Shown here one piece after another: positions 13,355 through 23,721 of a stretch of 64,000 nucleotides of DNA. How positions within the stretch are numbered: the stretch's first letter is position 1; each line of letters begins with the position of its first letter. The notes under the pieces are model-generated. The model did not search any database, was not told where the DNA came from, and saw only the letters and a list, made by a program, of their open reading frames with translations. The stretch spans positions 60,727 to 124,726 of the forward strand of contig NW_025776775.1 in NCBI RefSeq assembly GCF_021130785.1, in the 5' to 3' direction. The stretch is from Homalodisca vitripennis. Taxonomy: Eukaryota; Arthropoda; Insecta; Hemiptera; Cicadellidae. Position numbers and translations under genes: made by a program.

Positions 13355-15697
13355 AACATTTTTTAATACAAATACATTAAACAATGTTGTCAACAATTAT
13401 TCTGGTAAAACATATCTAAGTTAAAAAGCTTAGTATTTAAACTATAATATAGTTCAGTTGATTTCAAATATTCAATATAAACTTTTGACGCAATTTTCTT
13501 ATTAGCACGTAAGAAATTTAATATAGCAAAACTAAGGAAAAATACAAAGCGAATATCATATTTTGTCATATGAATATCTATCGATTTCAGAAATGGCTAT
13601 TAATATACAATCGACCGCTATCAAGGATCATTTACTTTTTGTTACCTTCGAATGGAAACTTATGATAATATGAACTGTACGCAGATACTCAAGATCTTTG
13701 AATTTTAAGCTTAATTATAACATAGAAAATATATCGTGATCCGAGACAGTTTTAACAATGAGTTCTAATGTAACAAGAAGTTCTTGGAAAAAGATACATT
13801 AAAATGGAAACAATATCTTCAATTTGAATAAATATAATCGATTCCTTTAGTTAAACAGGAGGTGATTCTTTTCCTAGGCAATACCCTATAGGGGTCTTGC
13901 GCTCAAATGTTTGGGATTGCAGGTTTTGGAGACCTGGACTTTTGCAGATCCAATACAACTTTGTTCTTGGTCATTAAATGTCGGTGTTATCCTTTGCTGT
14001 ATTTGGTATCACATAGTTCTACTAATCTTACAAGTGCATAAATTATGGTCGTAAATTAATATCCTGACTATTGCTTTAATTTAGGACAACTGGTACACCA
14101 TATTTTACATTTTGGAAACAAAAGACATTTTAGGGACCATGTGAATCTTTAAAATGATCTATTCGCCCTCTATAAGTGTACCCTCAAGTTTAATATTTTA
14201 TTTCAATGATATCTAATTAATTTAAGAACAATTATCCTTAATCCAAGACGGGAAATCTTCATCCCAGATGTTATACAGAAATAATATATCCATAACTACA
14301 ACTTTCAGAATTATTTCCTTAGTGTGCCATCATCCCGGTCTATGTTATCACCCGAAAATCTAAAAAGTAGCAGTAATCACACATTTTTATATTTTAGTCT
14401 AGGCAGATGCTGTGTCACTTTGACTTTGATTTCCCTTACTCCACAAAGTAACTGATTACAGCTGCACACAATTGCATATTTATAATTCATGATATAGCCT
14501 TCAATGGATCTCACTTGAGTAAGTAAGCAACAAACTTAGTCTATAAAAAGTTCACAAAATTCACTTAAAACGTTTTTTAAACATGGACTTCCTACTTCTG
14601 TATAGAGTAAACATGACTTTCCTATTTTTATCTTACAATGCAGTTCACTTTTTAATTACGTTCAGGTATGATAAAAATAATAATGAAACAATAATGGCTG
14701 TTACAATTAAAATCTGGATTCGTAAAGATATAACTGGTTCGCGAAGATAACTATATAGTTCAATTATTAAAAATTTATAATATATTAAATATCACATGCG
14801 AATTTAGTAACTTATATTTCGTCTGTTACAACATGAAGTTTAAAAGAAAATATTTATTTTTAGAACCTGAAACTTGAGTATAACTCGTTCCTCACATACA
14901 CAGTTGAGGGAATATTACTTAATTCCTTGCTAGGTATAATTAAGGTTGATTTATTTTTTATTGCTGAAAAAATAGTGTTCATGGTTTTTCCAGTGATGAA
15001 AAATAATAAACAATAGTACTCTGATATCTAGATATAAAAATGCTTATATACATTTACCTAATTACCTGAACGAGTAGAATATTTTATCTTTCCCCTAACT
15101 ATCTCCCTCTCACTCACCCCTATACAACTCTCCATTCTATATTTATTACTCTTTCTCCCTCAATATCAATCCCCTACACCCACCACTCTATACCTCCTTT
15201 CCGGTTATATCTCACCAAACCTACAACCATTTATCACTTTAGCTCTCCCATTCTTCACACCCAGCGCTGTATTTCCATACACGCATTCTATATACCTTTT
15301 GACCACACCATTTTATCCATCTTCATCATCGACTTATTGTGTTATTAGTTCATTTCATATTGTAATACCAACACTAATAATGCTGGTGAAGGTCTGAAAG
15401 TGGTTTTACGAATATAATTGTACTATTACAACTGTGATATCAGTAATAATTAGGTAGGTCCTAACGCGTAAGAATATTTATGAAATTTGATAACAAATCC
15501 GTATAACTAAATAGTCCTATAAATATTATATAACTTAAAAAAATAATTAGTAGTTTCTAGTTAATTTAATTGAATAATAATTTAATTCATTTTAATCCTT
15601 CCTGTGAATAAATTTGTCTAATAGGTACTCCAATGGGTTTCAATGCTACTATAAGATCAAATATACACTGTATGAACATTTAACGTAAACAGTGAGG
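13352..15697. other. Intergenic DNA with one G-poor C/T-rich patch
   Basis: No gene is seen. 15,085-15,320 is rich in C and T and holds only a handful of G residues, a strong strand asymmetry in otherwise AT-rich DNA. Confidence 0.4.
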
Positions 15698-17200
15698 TGT
15701 TTCGGTATAAACGCTTTTTTTGTCTGCCCTGATAGGTGCAGTCGTACTGGGTTCTATTCCAGGGTTGTGATATCGCCTTATATTTTTATCTTACCCGCGC
15801 CCTCACTATGCGCTGGTAGAGATCGATGTGATACACAAGGTTAAACGTAAGTGAACAGAAAATCTCAGACTCGTTCAGAGCGAATTCAGTTATTCGCATT
15901 CTTCAATAGTACGATATCATCACAGTTTTCTGTTCTATGTTTCGCAATTTTACGTAAATAAATGTTAATTAGAACTGTCAATACCCCGTTCTAAGAGGTG
16001 ACTATTAGAAATAAATTCTATTGTAACGACGACTATTTGGCAATTATTTGTGCGTGAGAACACAGATTTTTTAATATCGGTGGTCCGCGAGATCTTTATT
16101 CCACAGCCGTAGGCTCGAACCGGTCTCTATATCGTCTGCTCGTTTTCTTCTTTCCTCAGTGTGTTGTTGTGCTGTGTTAAGCTGAGGTTATGTTTTGACT
16201 TTACCAATATCAAAATAAAATATTAAATATATCAAACCAAACAAATTCCTTCTCTATACTAACAAGACTAACGTTATCGTATAAGTTTAAGCTGGAAGCA
16301 AAATGTATATGGGGAGTCTTCAGTTATATTCCTCTCCAGTGAAACAGCTAAATTCCTTCAAGCAAATATGTTTAGGTTACTTAATGCAAGTATCCTAGTT
16401 CAACAATAATACAGGTATTTCGTGTGTACTATTTTCCTCTTTAGGCTCTTAGTGTCAAATCTGTTAATATTAACAAGCATTAAAAATTTGTTATAGCCTA
16501 AAACCTAATATTCACTTTGAAACATACTCTTCGAAGTAGGAAGAAAGCTTATACGGTTTACAGGGTACTAAACAAATATTCAGGAACCGGGCTGAGAATT
16601 CAGAGGTTTATTAAGTCAATGAATAATATATTTGTAAACAAGGCCTGGATATAAATTAAACCTAGATACCATAATTAAGTTTCCAGCCTATCCTGGCGTT
16701 GATCAATAGCTTTAAGCTTAGGCTATTAGGCCTACACAACTTACAGTAAATAAAATATATTATCGTGAGCTATAGAAAGGTTTATATAGGCTATATGGTA
16801 GATTGACCAGGTACATACGCCTAACTTATCTTATGCACCAAACTATTTACTTTTAAGAATAGGATAACAAACCTATGCAGCTTATAGGATGCAAAAATAT
16901 GCGTTTGCAGACTAGGAAGGGTAGTGAAAGGTAATAGGACCTATAGTGAATAAATACACTACTGTCACTAACCGCAATAACCTATAAGCTGCTGCTAACC
17001 TATCTTACGCACCGAATTATTAATTTTAGGAATAGGATAATAAGCCTGCGCGGCTTATAGGATGCAAAATATGCGTTTGCAAACTAGGAAAGGTAGTGAA
17101 AGGTAATAGAACTTATATTTAATAGATAAACTACTATCACTAACCGCAATAACCTATAAGCTGCTGTTAACCTATCCTACGCACCGAATTATTAATTTTT
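15698..17200 (-). repeat. 3' LTR of deleted retrotransposon
   Basis: It starts (plus-strand view) at TGTTTCGGTATAAACG and matches the right copy closely up to about 16,394. It then carries ~600 bp missing from the right copy, followed by two ~173-bp tandem units that end at TTATTAATTTTT. The minus-strand gag frame stops just inside this boundary. Confidence 0.7.
16820..17200. repeat. ~173-bp tandem units inside the LTR
   Basis: GAATAGGATAA recurs at 16,857 and 17,030. It is followed by GCTTATAGGATGCAAAA, TATGCGTTTGCA, GGTAGTGAAAGGTAATA and ACCTATAAGCTG. The same unit occurs twice in the right LTR (19,034 and 19,208). Confidence 0.8.
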
Positions 17201-18200
17201 TGTACAAAAATCTCGATTATTTATATACCAAAAAAGTGCACTCTTTTTTAGCAGTTCGGGTAGTGCTTTAAGCATTCGATCTTGTTGGACTTCATAAGCA
17301 TCTATCAATTCGTGTAGTCGCTCTAAGAACGATATGGCGTCAGTATCTCTCCTGCCATCAAAACGAAGACTCCATTTGCGCACCATATTGCACAATGTAG
17401 CGGTGTCTGAACTGCTGTGTGGGTTACTCTCGAAACCAGATGCCATGTTTCCTGACTGCGTATTAGTGAACTCGTAATACTGGCGTGGTAGCGAGTTCGA
17501 TGGGTGTACGTTCCGGGATGCCGTCAGCTCATACTCTGAATTCTGGCTCAACTCTCTCGGGAGTGTTTGTTCGAAAGTAGTTGCTCTAGTCGCTACGGGT
17601 AGGGACTGTGGTTGTACAGCTCCTGACATGATTCGCTTAACTTCTTCGAACGTAGCGGTAGGCGGGAGACCAAGCATCTCTCTAATAACATCCATCTCTG
17701 TTCCTGTCTTCGATTGCACATTTTCGTTATTTGGGAGAGTTTCGCAGCCCGTTGCTCGACTCACACTTCCACATTCCGTAGGAGCAAATCCGAGGGAAGG
17801 GCTCTTTGCAATCCCACCTCGTGCTAATCGCACTAATTCTGCTCACCAACTGTTGGCTATTTCCGTCATTCGGTACTCCATATTTATTAAGTTCAGCTTG
17901 TAGCTGCGGTTTGGTGACCTTATAAACCCAGCTGACCCTTGCATCCAAGTCGGTCGATATATTGCCGTCGTCGGCGCTTGGAGTCACCAAAGTCTGAGGA
18001 TTTATCGGGTGTCCTGTTTGAACGGTCTTTGGTATTACTCCAGTAGAAGTAGACGTCGTAGGCGGAGGGTTCGTTGTTTTTGAATCCGTTTTCTTTGTAT
18101 CGCTTGTAGTACCGCTTTCTCCTCCATTAATATACATCCAAAATACGTTCCATCCAAGGTTTAGAATGGTTCTCAGAAACGTTAAAATATATAGATCCAT
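17192..18200 (-). pseudogene. Truncated, frameshifted Ty3/gypsy-type gag
   Basis: Two minus-strand frames, 18,200-17,727 and 17,833-17,192, make one gag broken by a frameshift near 17,830-17,850. The first part carries a SAP-like stretch (KPQLQAELNKYGVPNDGNSQ), a fold usually linked to nucleic-acid binding. The second part carries the retroviral-type capsid signature: VRKWSLRFDG, then FLERLHELIDAY, then LPELLKKSALFWY. In intact elements this is followed by the rest of capsid and a zinc knuckle. Here the frame stops a few codons later, exactly where the left LTR begins, so the capsid C-terminus, nucleocapsid and all of pol are missing. The family is clear from the WxxxFxG and LLxxxAxxWY pattern; the lineage within it is not. 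Confidence 0.75.
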
Positions 18201-18297
18201 TTTAAATAGTTATTCGCAGTAAGTTTGTGTATTTTAAGTTGTCTCTGTTGTATCACTTAGTATTTTGTCTTTTTATTTCTATTCTTTTCAGTACAAT

Positions 18298-18310
18298 TGT
18301 TCGGGCGCCA
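18298..18310 (-). promoter_or_regulatory. tRNA-Lys-type primer binding site
   Basis: Read on the minus strand it is TGGCGCCCGAACA, identical to the 5' part of the primer binding site complementary to the 3' end of tRNA-Lys used by many retroelements. It lies about 12 nt inside the right LTR copy, which fixes the element's orientation. Confidence 0.7.
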
Positions 18311-18322
18311 TTTTATGTAAGG

Positions 18323-19380
18323 TGTTTCGGTATAAACACTTTTTTTGTCAGCCCTGATAGTTGCAGTCGTGCTGGGTTCTATTCCAGGGTTGTGATATCG
18401 CCTTATATTTTTATCTTACCCGCGCCCTCACTATGCGCTGGTAGAGATAGATGTGATACACAAGGTTAAACGTAAGTGAACAGAAAATCTCAGATTCGTC
18501 CAAAGCGAATTCAGTTATTCGCACTCTTCAATAGTACGATATCATCACAGTTTTCTGTTCTATGTTTCGCAATTTTACGTAAATAAATGTTAATTAGAAC
18601 TGTCAATACCCCGTTCTAAGAGGTGACTATTAGAAATAAATTCTATTGTAACGACGACTATTTGGCAATTATTTGTGCGTGAGAACACAGATTTTTTAAT
18701 ATCGGTGGTCCGCGAGATCTTTATTCCACAGCCGTAGGCTCGAACCGGTCTCTATATCGTCTGCTCGTTTCTTCTTTCCTCAGTGTGTTGTTGTGCTGTG
18801 TTAAGCTGAGGTTATGTTTTGACTTTACCAATATCAAATTAAAATATTAAATATATCAAACCAAGCAAATTCCTTCTCTATACTAACAAGACTAACGTTA
18901 TCGTATAAGTTTTAAGCTGGAAGCAAAATGTATATGGGGAGTCTTCAGTTATATTCCTCCCCAGTGAAACAGCTAAATTCCTTCAAGCAAATATGTTTAG
19001 GTTACTTATGCAAGTATCCTAATTATTAATTTTAGGAATAGGATAACAAGCCTACGCGGCTTATAGGATGCAAAATATGCGTTTGCAAACTAGGACAGGT
19101 AGTGAAAGGTAATATAACCTATATTTAATAGATACACTGCTGTCACTAAATGAAATAACCTATAAGCTGGTCTTAACCTATCCTACGCACCGAATTATTA
19201 ATTTTAGGAGTAGGATAACAATCCTACGCGGCTTATAGGATGCAAAATATTCGTTTGCAAGCTAGGACAGGTAGTAAAAAGTAATAGAACCTATATTTAA
19301 TAGATACACTGCTTTCACTAAATGAAATAACCTATAAGCTGGTCTTAACCTATCCTACGTACCGAATTATTAATTTTTCA
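18323..19380 (-). repeat. 5' LTR of deleted retrotransposon
   Basis: It matches 15,698-16,394 almost base for base, then jumps to the 173-bp tandem units (two copies). Compared with the left LTR it lacks the ~600-bp segment from about 16,395. In minus orientation it would start TGAAAAATTAAT. Confidence 0.7.
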
Positions 19381-19946
19381 AAGATTCAGAATTCAAGGTT
19401 AACGAATCAGTACTAATTTTTATATTCAACCTTCAACATTCGATATTCGTACGGGTTCTAAATTCCTTTAATGATTACAATTCGGGGTGACTCACCAAAA
19501 GATGATATATGCCGACTGCGTATTCTCTCGTACAGGGCTTCTCTCCTCGACTCGACTTCAGACTTCACAAACCGACGTCCGCAAGCAAAAATTCTTCTCC
19601 TCGAATTGACTTCATTCCACGACGTTAGCAAGCAAAAACTCTTCGTCCATTGTCGGATCGGCTGTATAAGTAGACCGCCAGCCGGTCATGCGCAGAGATG
19701 CGTTTTCGTCAGTCGTCGCCAGACGCTGCAGCGGCCACATCGGAGCTCCGGCGAACTGTACTGCCTAACCTCAAATCGACTCCTTCTAATTGAATGACGA
19801 CGACGACTATCGACGAAAAAATAAATCGACACACCTACTTGTCAAAATAAACGTTTTCTCATTTAAGAACAAAAAAACGGGTTATAAAATTGAACCCTTA
19901 CAAAATAAATAAGCATAACGTTATCGATAGTGGATATATATATATA
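19381..19946. other. GC-rich patch of unknown origin before the Polinton
   Basis: 19,470-19,810 is much less AT-rich than its surroundings and has a TATAAG box at about 19,668. Two related pieces are seen (ending GCAAGCAAAAATTCTTC and GCAAGCAAAAACTCTTC). It could be a promoter region of an unseen gene or part of another repeat. No reading frame is recognisable. Confidence 0.3.
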
Positions 19947-19952
19947 TATATA
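19947..19952. repeat. Polinton target-site duplication, left copy
   Basis: TATATA directly abuts the AG terminus of the left inverted repeat. The same six bases follow the right terminus at 37,757-37,762. Six-base duplications are typical of Polintons, but the site lies in a TA tract, so by itself the match is weak evidence. Confidence 0.65.
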
Positions 19953-20306
19953 AGTAGATAGTAATATGGGGTTCCTGGCGCACTTTCGGAGCCGACCGAA
20001 AAGCAATGTAAAATACTGTTCAATGTACCATAAAGGAAGCTGAGAAATAACACAGCAAATCTCAATGAAAAATTAACCGAATCTACAGTCGTTCGTCTCC
20101 AAAAGCGATCGGTACATTACTATCTACTCTGTGGAATGAAAAATTAACCAAATCTGAGCTTCTACTTTCTTAAGCTGTGCTTTGTAAAATGTTGTCAAAT
20201 CTGCTACGAATAAAGGATTTATCTTAATAAAATTTAATCAATTTAAAACATTTTTACTAAAAACATACTGTACTTTAATAAAAAACTTTTCTACTAAATA
20301 AACAAC

Positions 20307-20861
20307 ATGAACTCACCAAGCTCTCTTCAGTTTCTAGCATTTCAAAAACTTACAAAGAAAGACAATTTTAACGAGTTCAACGAATTACCAAAACATTTTA
20401 AAGAACAGTTGATACTTTCCTTAAATGATACAGAATTCAAAGAACTTGTAAAGTCTTTTGCAGAAAAAACGTCTAATGGGAGTGTTTTACTATCGGCAAA
20501 AAACTAAAAAAGTAAGGGATTACATATTTAATATAATTACGAAAGATATTGAAAAGAAAGTAAAAAATAAACAAACAGAGAGTTTTCATCGTTTTTTATG
20601 ACATTTTTCCCATATTATACGTTCTTTCAAGATAATCAAGACTTAATTGATGAATTTCTTAGGAATTTTTGTGAGTATCAAGATTTATCAACACAATTCA
20701 TTAAAGAGCATTATAGAATTTTTCTTATAGAATATAGCCACATTTTGTGTGAAACAAAAGGTATTACTGTAGATAATATTCCATGTGATTCCTATGAAGA
20801 AAGACACCAACTATGGTTATCAAAACAGTACTATGACGTGGGGAGGGACTGCAAGTTTTAG
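20307..20861 (+). pseudogene. Left-TIR copy of the 184-residue gene, frameshifted
   Basis: Counterpart of the intact minus-strand gene at 36,848-37,402. An extra G near 20,480 moves it out of frame and brings a stop at 20,505-20,507. A missing T in a T run near 20,595 restores the frame, so only 20,307-20,507 and 20,598-20,861 read correctly. Both changes lie in short homopolymers and could be sequence errors. The upstream TTTCTACTAAATAAAC is a weaker form of the element's start motif. Function unknown. Confidence 0.7.
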
Positions 20862-20879
20862 AGCACAACTGAAAAGACT

Positions 20880-21185
20880 TTATTCTACAAAGTTAATTGT
20901 TATAATTTCTTTATCTTTAATAGTCTTCTTTCCAGTAACAACCAAGTGTAATTTTTCATTTTTGTTTAACTCTTTAATCTTTTTTTCATCCAAAACAGTC
21001 AAAAATCTGTTCGGCAAGTGTACTTTACAATCTTCCAACTCGGCAATTATTGTAAACCCGAATTTATCTTTCATTTTCTCCAAATTCAAGATTCTATGTT
21101 TCTTCCTTTCTTCCAATTCATTTAACTTCTTATACTCTTTAAACTTACATTCTCCAATATCATTTAACTCTTTCAAGAACTCCAT
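20880..21185 (-). CDS. Small Polinton protein, 101 aa, left-TIR copy
   Basis: Identical at the protein level to the right-TIR copy at 36,524-36,829. It is lysine- and glutamate-rich, with a helical N-terminal half (MEFLKELNDIGECKFKEYKK), then a beta-rich segment containing KFGFTIIAELEDCKVHLP. Small proteins with a similar pattern occur in other Polintons. The C-terminal half could be a small beta-barrel, but that is inference. The start codon sits in TCTATTTAAATGG, the element's standard start motif. The gene converges on the 184-residue gene. Confidence 0.75.
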   Translation of the reverse strand: MEFLKELNDIGECKFKEYKKLNELEERKKHRILNLEKMKDKFGFTIIAELEDCKVHLPNRFLTVLDEKKIKELNKNEKLHLVVTGKKTIKDKEIITINFVE

Positions 21186-21194
21186 TTAAATAGA
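21182..21194 (-). promoter_or_regulatory. Start motif of left 101-aa gene
   Basis: TCTATTTAAATGG overlapping the ATG, after a T-rich run. One of the best matches to the motif shared by the element's genes. Confidence 0.6.
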
Positions 21195-21200
21195 AAAAAT

Positions 21201-21717
21201 TTAAAGACGGAAAAAATGAAATTTGCTAACAATCACTCGAGAAGTCGGGGAGAATGTGAGTAAAACCGCATTCTTTTCACGAGGTTCTTCGTTTAATTTC
21301 TCCAAATGTACTATAAAATCATCGAGGATTTCTGGCTTAAAGTCGTAGACAAATTCAACATCCAGATAATGAAAAAATCCAGGTAAAATCTTCTCATAAT
21401 AAACGTGTGTATCAATACCTACAAACCTAATGTATTCTTTGAAAAGGAAAATAATGTCAATGGTTGTCAATGGTTCCAAGAGATAAGTAAAAATTTTTAT
21501 TCTGTTTTCTAAATTCTGTAACAAATTTTGTTTGCTTCTTGTCTCCGTATTGTAATTTCATAAGCAGATTATTCAAATGTGTTAGTTTATTTCGAAATTT
21601 CTTAGGTTTAGGTCTTTCGTACAAAATTAAATTACAATCTCTACAAACTAAATATCTTTTATCGATAATTTCTCCTCTATTAGAACACTTGTAACAGTTG
21701 GCATTATACTCTTCCAT
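21201..21717 (-). pseudogene. TFIIB/VLTF3-like zinc-ribbon protein, frameshifted
   Basis: The N-terminus has a four-cysteine zinc ribbon (C8, C11, C25, C28: CYKC ... CRDC), then NKLTHLNNLLMKLQYGDKKQ. That stretch resembles the segment after the zinc ribbon in poxvirus-type late transcription factor 3 and its relatives in large DNA viruses. If correct, it would recruit RNA polymerase to late promoters. The frame breaks at a 10-bp tandem duplication (TGTCAATGGT twice, 21,455-21,474). The rest, about 80 residues, continues in another frame to 21,201. The start lies in TCTGATTAAATGG. VLTF3 homology is a reading by eye. A generic TFIIB-type ribbon is the fallback. Confidence 0.5.
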
Positions 21718-21741
21718 TTAATCAGAAAGATTTTTTTATAA

Positions 21742-21984
21742 ATGGAGATTATGTAACTAACTCTGCCGAGATATAAATTTTTCAGCGCAAATGTTTGTGT
21801 TTACATTTCTACAACAGAGATAAATAGAAATAATTTCATTCTATTGTACAACTATTTAGGATATTATGTGTACGATTATAAAGATTATTACGGGAGAAAT
21901 CGGGATTTTTCAGTGGCGAAAGAGTATATTTTTGAAATATTAGAAGGAATGAAAGAGAATAATATGAACATCATTAACTACTGA
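21742..21984 (+). pseudogene. Possible small gene with early in-frame stop
   Basis: ATGG at 21,742 follows TTTTTTTATAA, like the other gene starts. The fifth codon is TAA, but the same frame then stays open for about 75 codons to TGA at 21,982. The readable part is tyrosine- and asparagine-rich (GYYVYDYKDYYGRNRDF). It diverges from the VLTF3-like gene (24 bp between start codons) and overlaps the end of the major capsid gene by 7 bp. No family recognised. It may be a chance frame. Confidence 0.3.
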
Positions 21985-23179
21985 ATTTCTCTAATATCGT
22001 TCTTAATCACATCATAGGCTAAAAAATTTCTCAGAGACAACAACAACATAACAAATCGCGTTTGTAACAGCTTTTTGAAAATCCATATTGATAATTATAT
22101 CGTTCTTTGAACCAGAAATATTTGTCAAACTCTTTGTTGTATCAATGACATAAATAGGTCTATTCGCTAAAAATTCTTTAGGATTGTAATACATTTCCTT
22201 ATTATTACAGTAAACTTTCTTAAAATCTTGATACATCTGATACATGATTCTGAAAAGACCTCCGGAAATGTTTAAATTTTGTAATTCATCTGGATAATAA
22301 GAACCGTTCAATTTTACTCTGATATTTTTTTTTTACATCCAAACTATCAAACTTTGAAGGATTTTTTTCTTGATTATTCTGTCTATCTGTTTGAAAACCT
22401 ATGATAACGAACTTGGGATTGAAGATATTTCTATAAATATTTGTGATATCGAACGAATAAGTTGTTCCGGAAATACCTTTTTGTTCAATACATTGCCAAT
22501 CTAGAAAATTAAACATAATGTTTTGAGATTTTATAATTTCATCAATCAACTGAATTTTTACTCGTGGTTTTGTAATCAATCATCGGAACTCTAATGAAAA
22601 ACTCGTTAATTGTAATTTTGCCATCAACAGGCATAACATTTCCAGTTGCAGTCTTCAGAATCACATCATCGTCTTCTGCTCTTATAAAACTTAGATAAAA
22701 TCCTCCTTTATAGATCGGAATAGTAACATTTTCAAAAAATCGTAATCCAAAATGAGTTAAATTTTCCAGCTGCTTCAAAAACACCAAATTTAAAATCTGA
22801 TTCAAAGCCATTAGAAGTTTGAGAAATAACATCACTTTTTGAATACGAAATAGTTCCTTTAATTGTGCTTAATTGGACACAGTTTTTCGACTTCTTCTAT
22901 CAATTTATTGTGTTTTCTTACTTCAATCTTAGAAAATAAAAACGGTATAAAATTATCGATTAATCTAACATTATCAGTTCCAAGATATGCTTGACCATCT
23001 TGTTTTGTTAAAGTTCCAGAAATATAAAACTGGAAGTTAGACGAGCAAAAGTTATCTCCAAAATCAATATTAAACTCAGTTCTTTTATTCGGTTCATTCA
23101 AATGTTGTTTACTAATTGGATAGAAATTTTTAAACTCCGCCCTTTCAATATCACTAGCATATTTTCTGTAGTCCGCCAT
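21978..23179 (-). pseudogene. Major capsid protein (double jelly roll), frameshifted
   Basis: Four overlapping minus-strand frames (23,179-22,859; 22,835-22,542; 22,579-22,286; 22,311-22,012) plus a short tail form one protein of about 400 residues. The order of conserved pieces matches Polinton major capsids: FLFSKIEVRKHNKLIEEV near the N-terminus, then an IRVP-like strand, then FVIIGFQTDRQNN, then NGSYYPDELQNLN and ANRPIYVIDTTKS. It would form the trimeric hexon-like shell unit. At least four frameshifts break it, including one in a T run just before the stop. The start is in TCTTATTAAATGG. Identification is firm; an intact product from this copy is unlikely. Confidence 0.85.
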
Positions 23180-23300
23180 TTAATAAGAGAAAATTTAGAA
23201 ATTTTAAACATCGTGTATCATTTTTTCATCGATCTAATGTACGTTTTTATAAGAAAAGATATAAATTTTAGTAAAATAATTAAAAAGATTAGAGTCATTT

Positions 23301-23699
23301 TTAATGATCTACTTCGTCATATTCAGGATTCTCTTCCTTAAATTTTGCGATCTCGGTCACATATTTCAATAAAATCTGCACAGGATAGTAACCGCTATCT
23401 ATAATATTGTTCCAATCAACTGTATCTTTATTTTCATCCAAAAACTTTATACTCAAGTGTTGATAGAGACAAAGAACAGACATATGATCTTTTAATTGAT
23501 AATGTATATTTTCTTGAATGAACTCTGGGGACAGATTTTGATATTTAGCAATGTTATACCAATTCAATTTGTTTACGTATAATCTCATCATATCTTCGGA
23601 TAATTCATATTTTTGAGAAATGTCATCCCAATGTTCTTTTTTCAAATCTCTTTCGTGTTGCATGATAAAAAGATCGAAAGCACTGTAATGTCCCGCCAT
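23301..23699 (-). CDS. Helical-repeat accessory protein, 132 aa
   Basis: Intact. It carries short repeats of the pattern (W)xxI-xxxxxLSxxFIxxxxxxxxW: ISQKYELSEDMMRLYVNKLNW, then IAKYQNLSPEFIQENI, then LYQHLSIKFLDENKDTVDW. Similar degenerate repeats with the LS-FI-VDW pattern occur in proteins of large DNA viruses and some phages, where the function is mostly unknown. The gene lies between the capsid and a small zinc-ribbon gene and shares their orientation. Its start is preceded by TCTTAATAAATAGAGATGG, so the motif sits a few bases further upstream than usual. No enzymatic motif seen. Confidence 0.6.
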   Translation of the reverse strand: MAGHYSAFDLFIMQHERDLKKEHWDDISQKYELSEDMMRLYVNKLNWYNIAKYQNLSPEFIQENIHYQLKDHMSVLCLYQHLSIKFLDENKDTVDWNNIIDSGYYPVQILLKYVTEIAKFKEENPEYDEVDH

Positions 23700-23721
23700 C
23701 TCTATTTATTAAGAAAAAATT

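Larger units (their letters stand above)
15698..19380 (-). mobile_element. Internally deleted LTR retrotransposon (gag only)
   Basis: Two direct copies (15,698-17,200 and 18,323-19,380) flank a short interior with a gag-like gene on the minus strand. A primer-binding-site-like sequence lies beside the right copy, so the right copy is the 5' LTR. Pol is absent: gag runs straight into the left LTR. I could not find a convincing target-site duplication, so the outer ends are approximate. This reads as a Ty3/gypsy-type non-autonomous or deleted derivative. Confidence 0.7.
19953..21209 (+). repeat. Polinton left terminal inverted repeat
   Basis: The mirror of 36,500-37,756, with position x mapping to 57,709 minus x. 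The two copies diverge just past the start codon of the 101-residue gene. By eye they differ by one substitution (20,330), one inserted G near 20,480 and one T missing from a T7 run near 20,595. The repeat contains a 184-codon gene and a 101-codon gene, so the element carries two copies of each. Confidence 0.9.

Noticed and set aside
20785..21189. 134-residue Ser/Phe/Leu-rich frame (and its mirror at 36,520-36,924)
   Set aside because: Antisense shadow of the 101-residue TIR gene.
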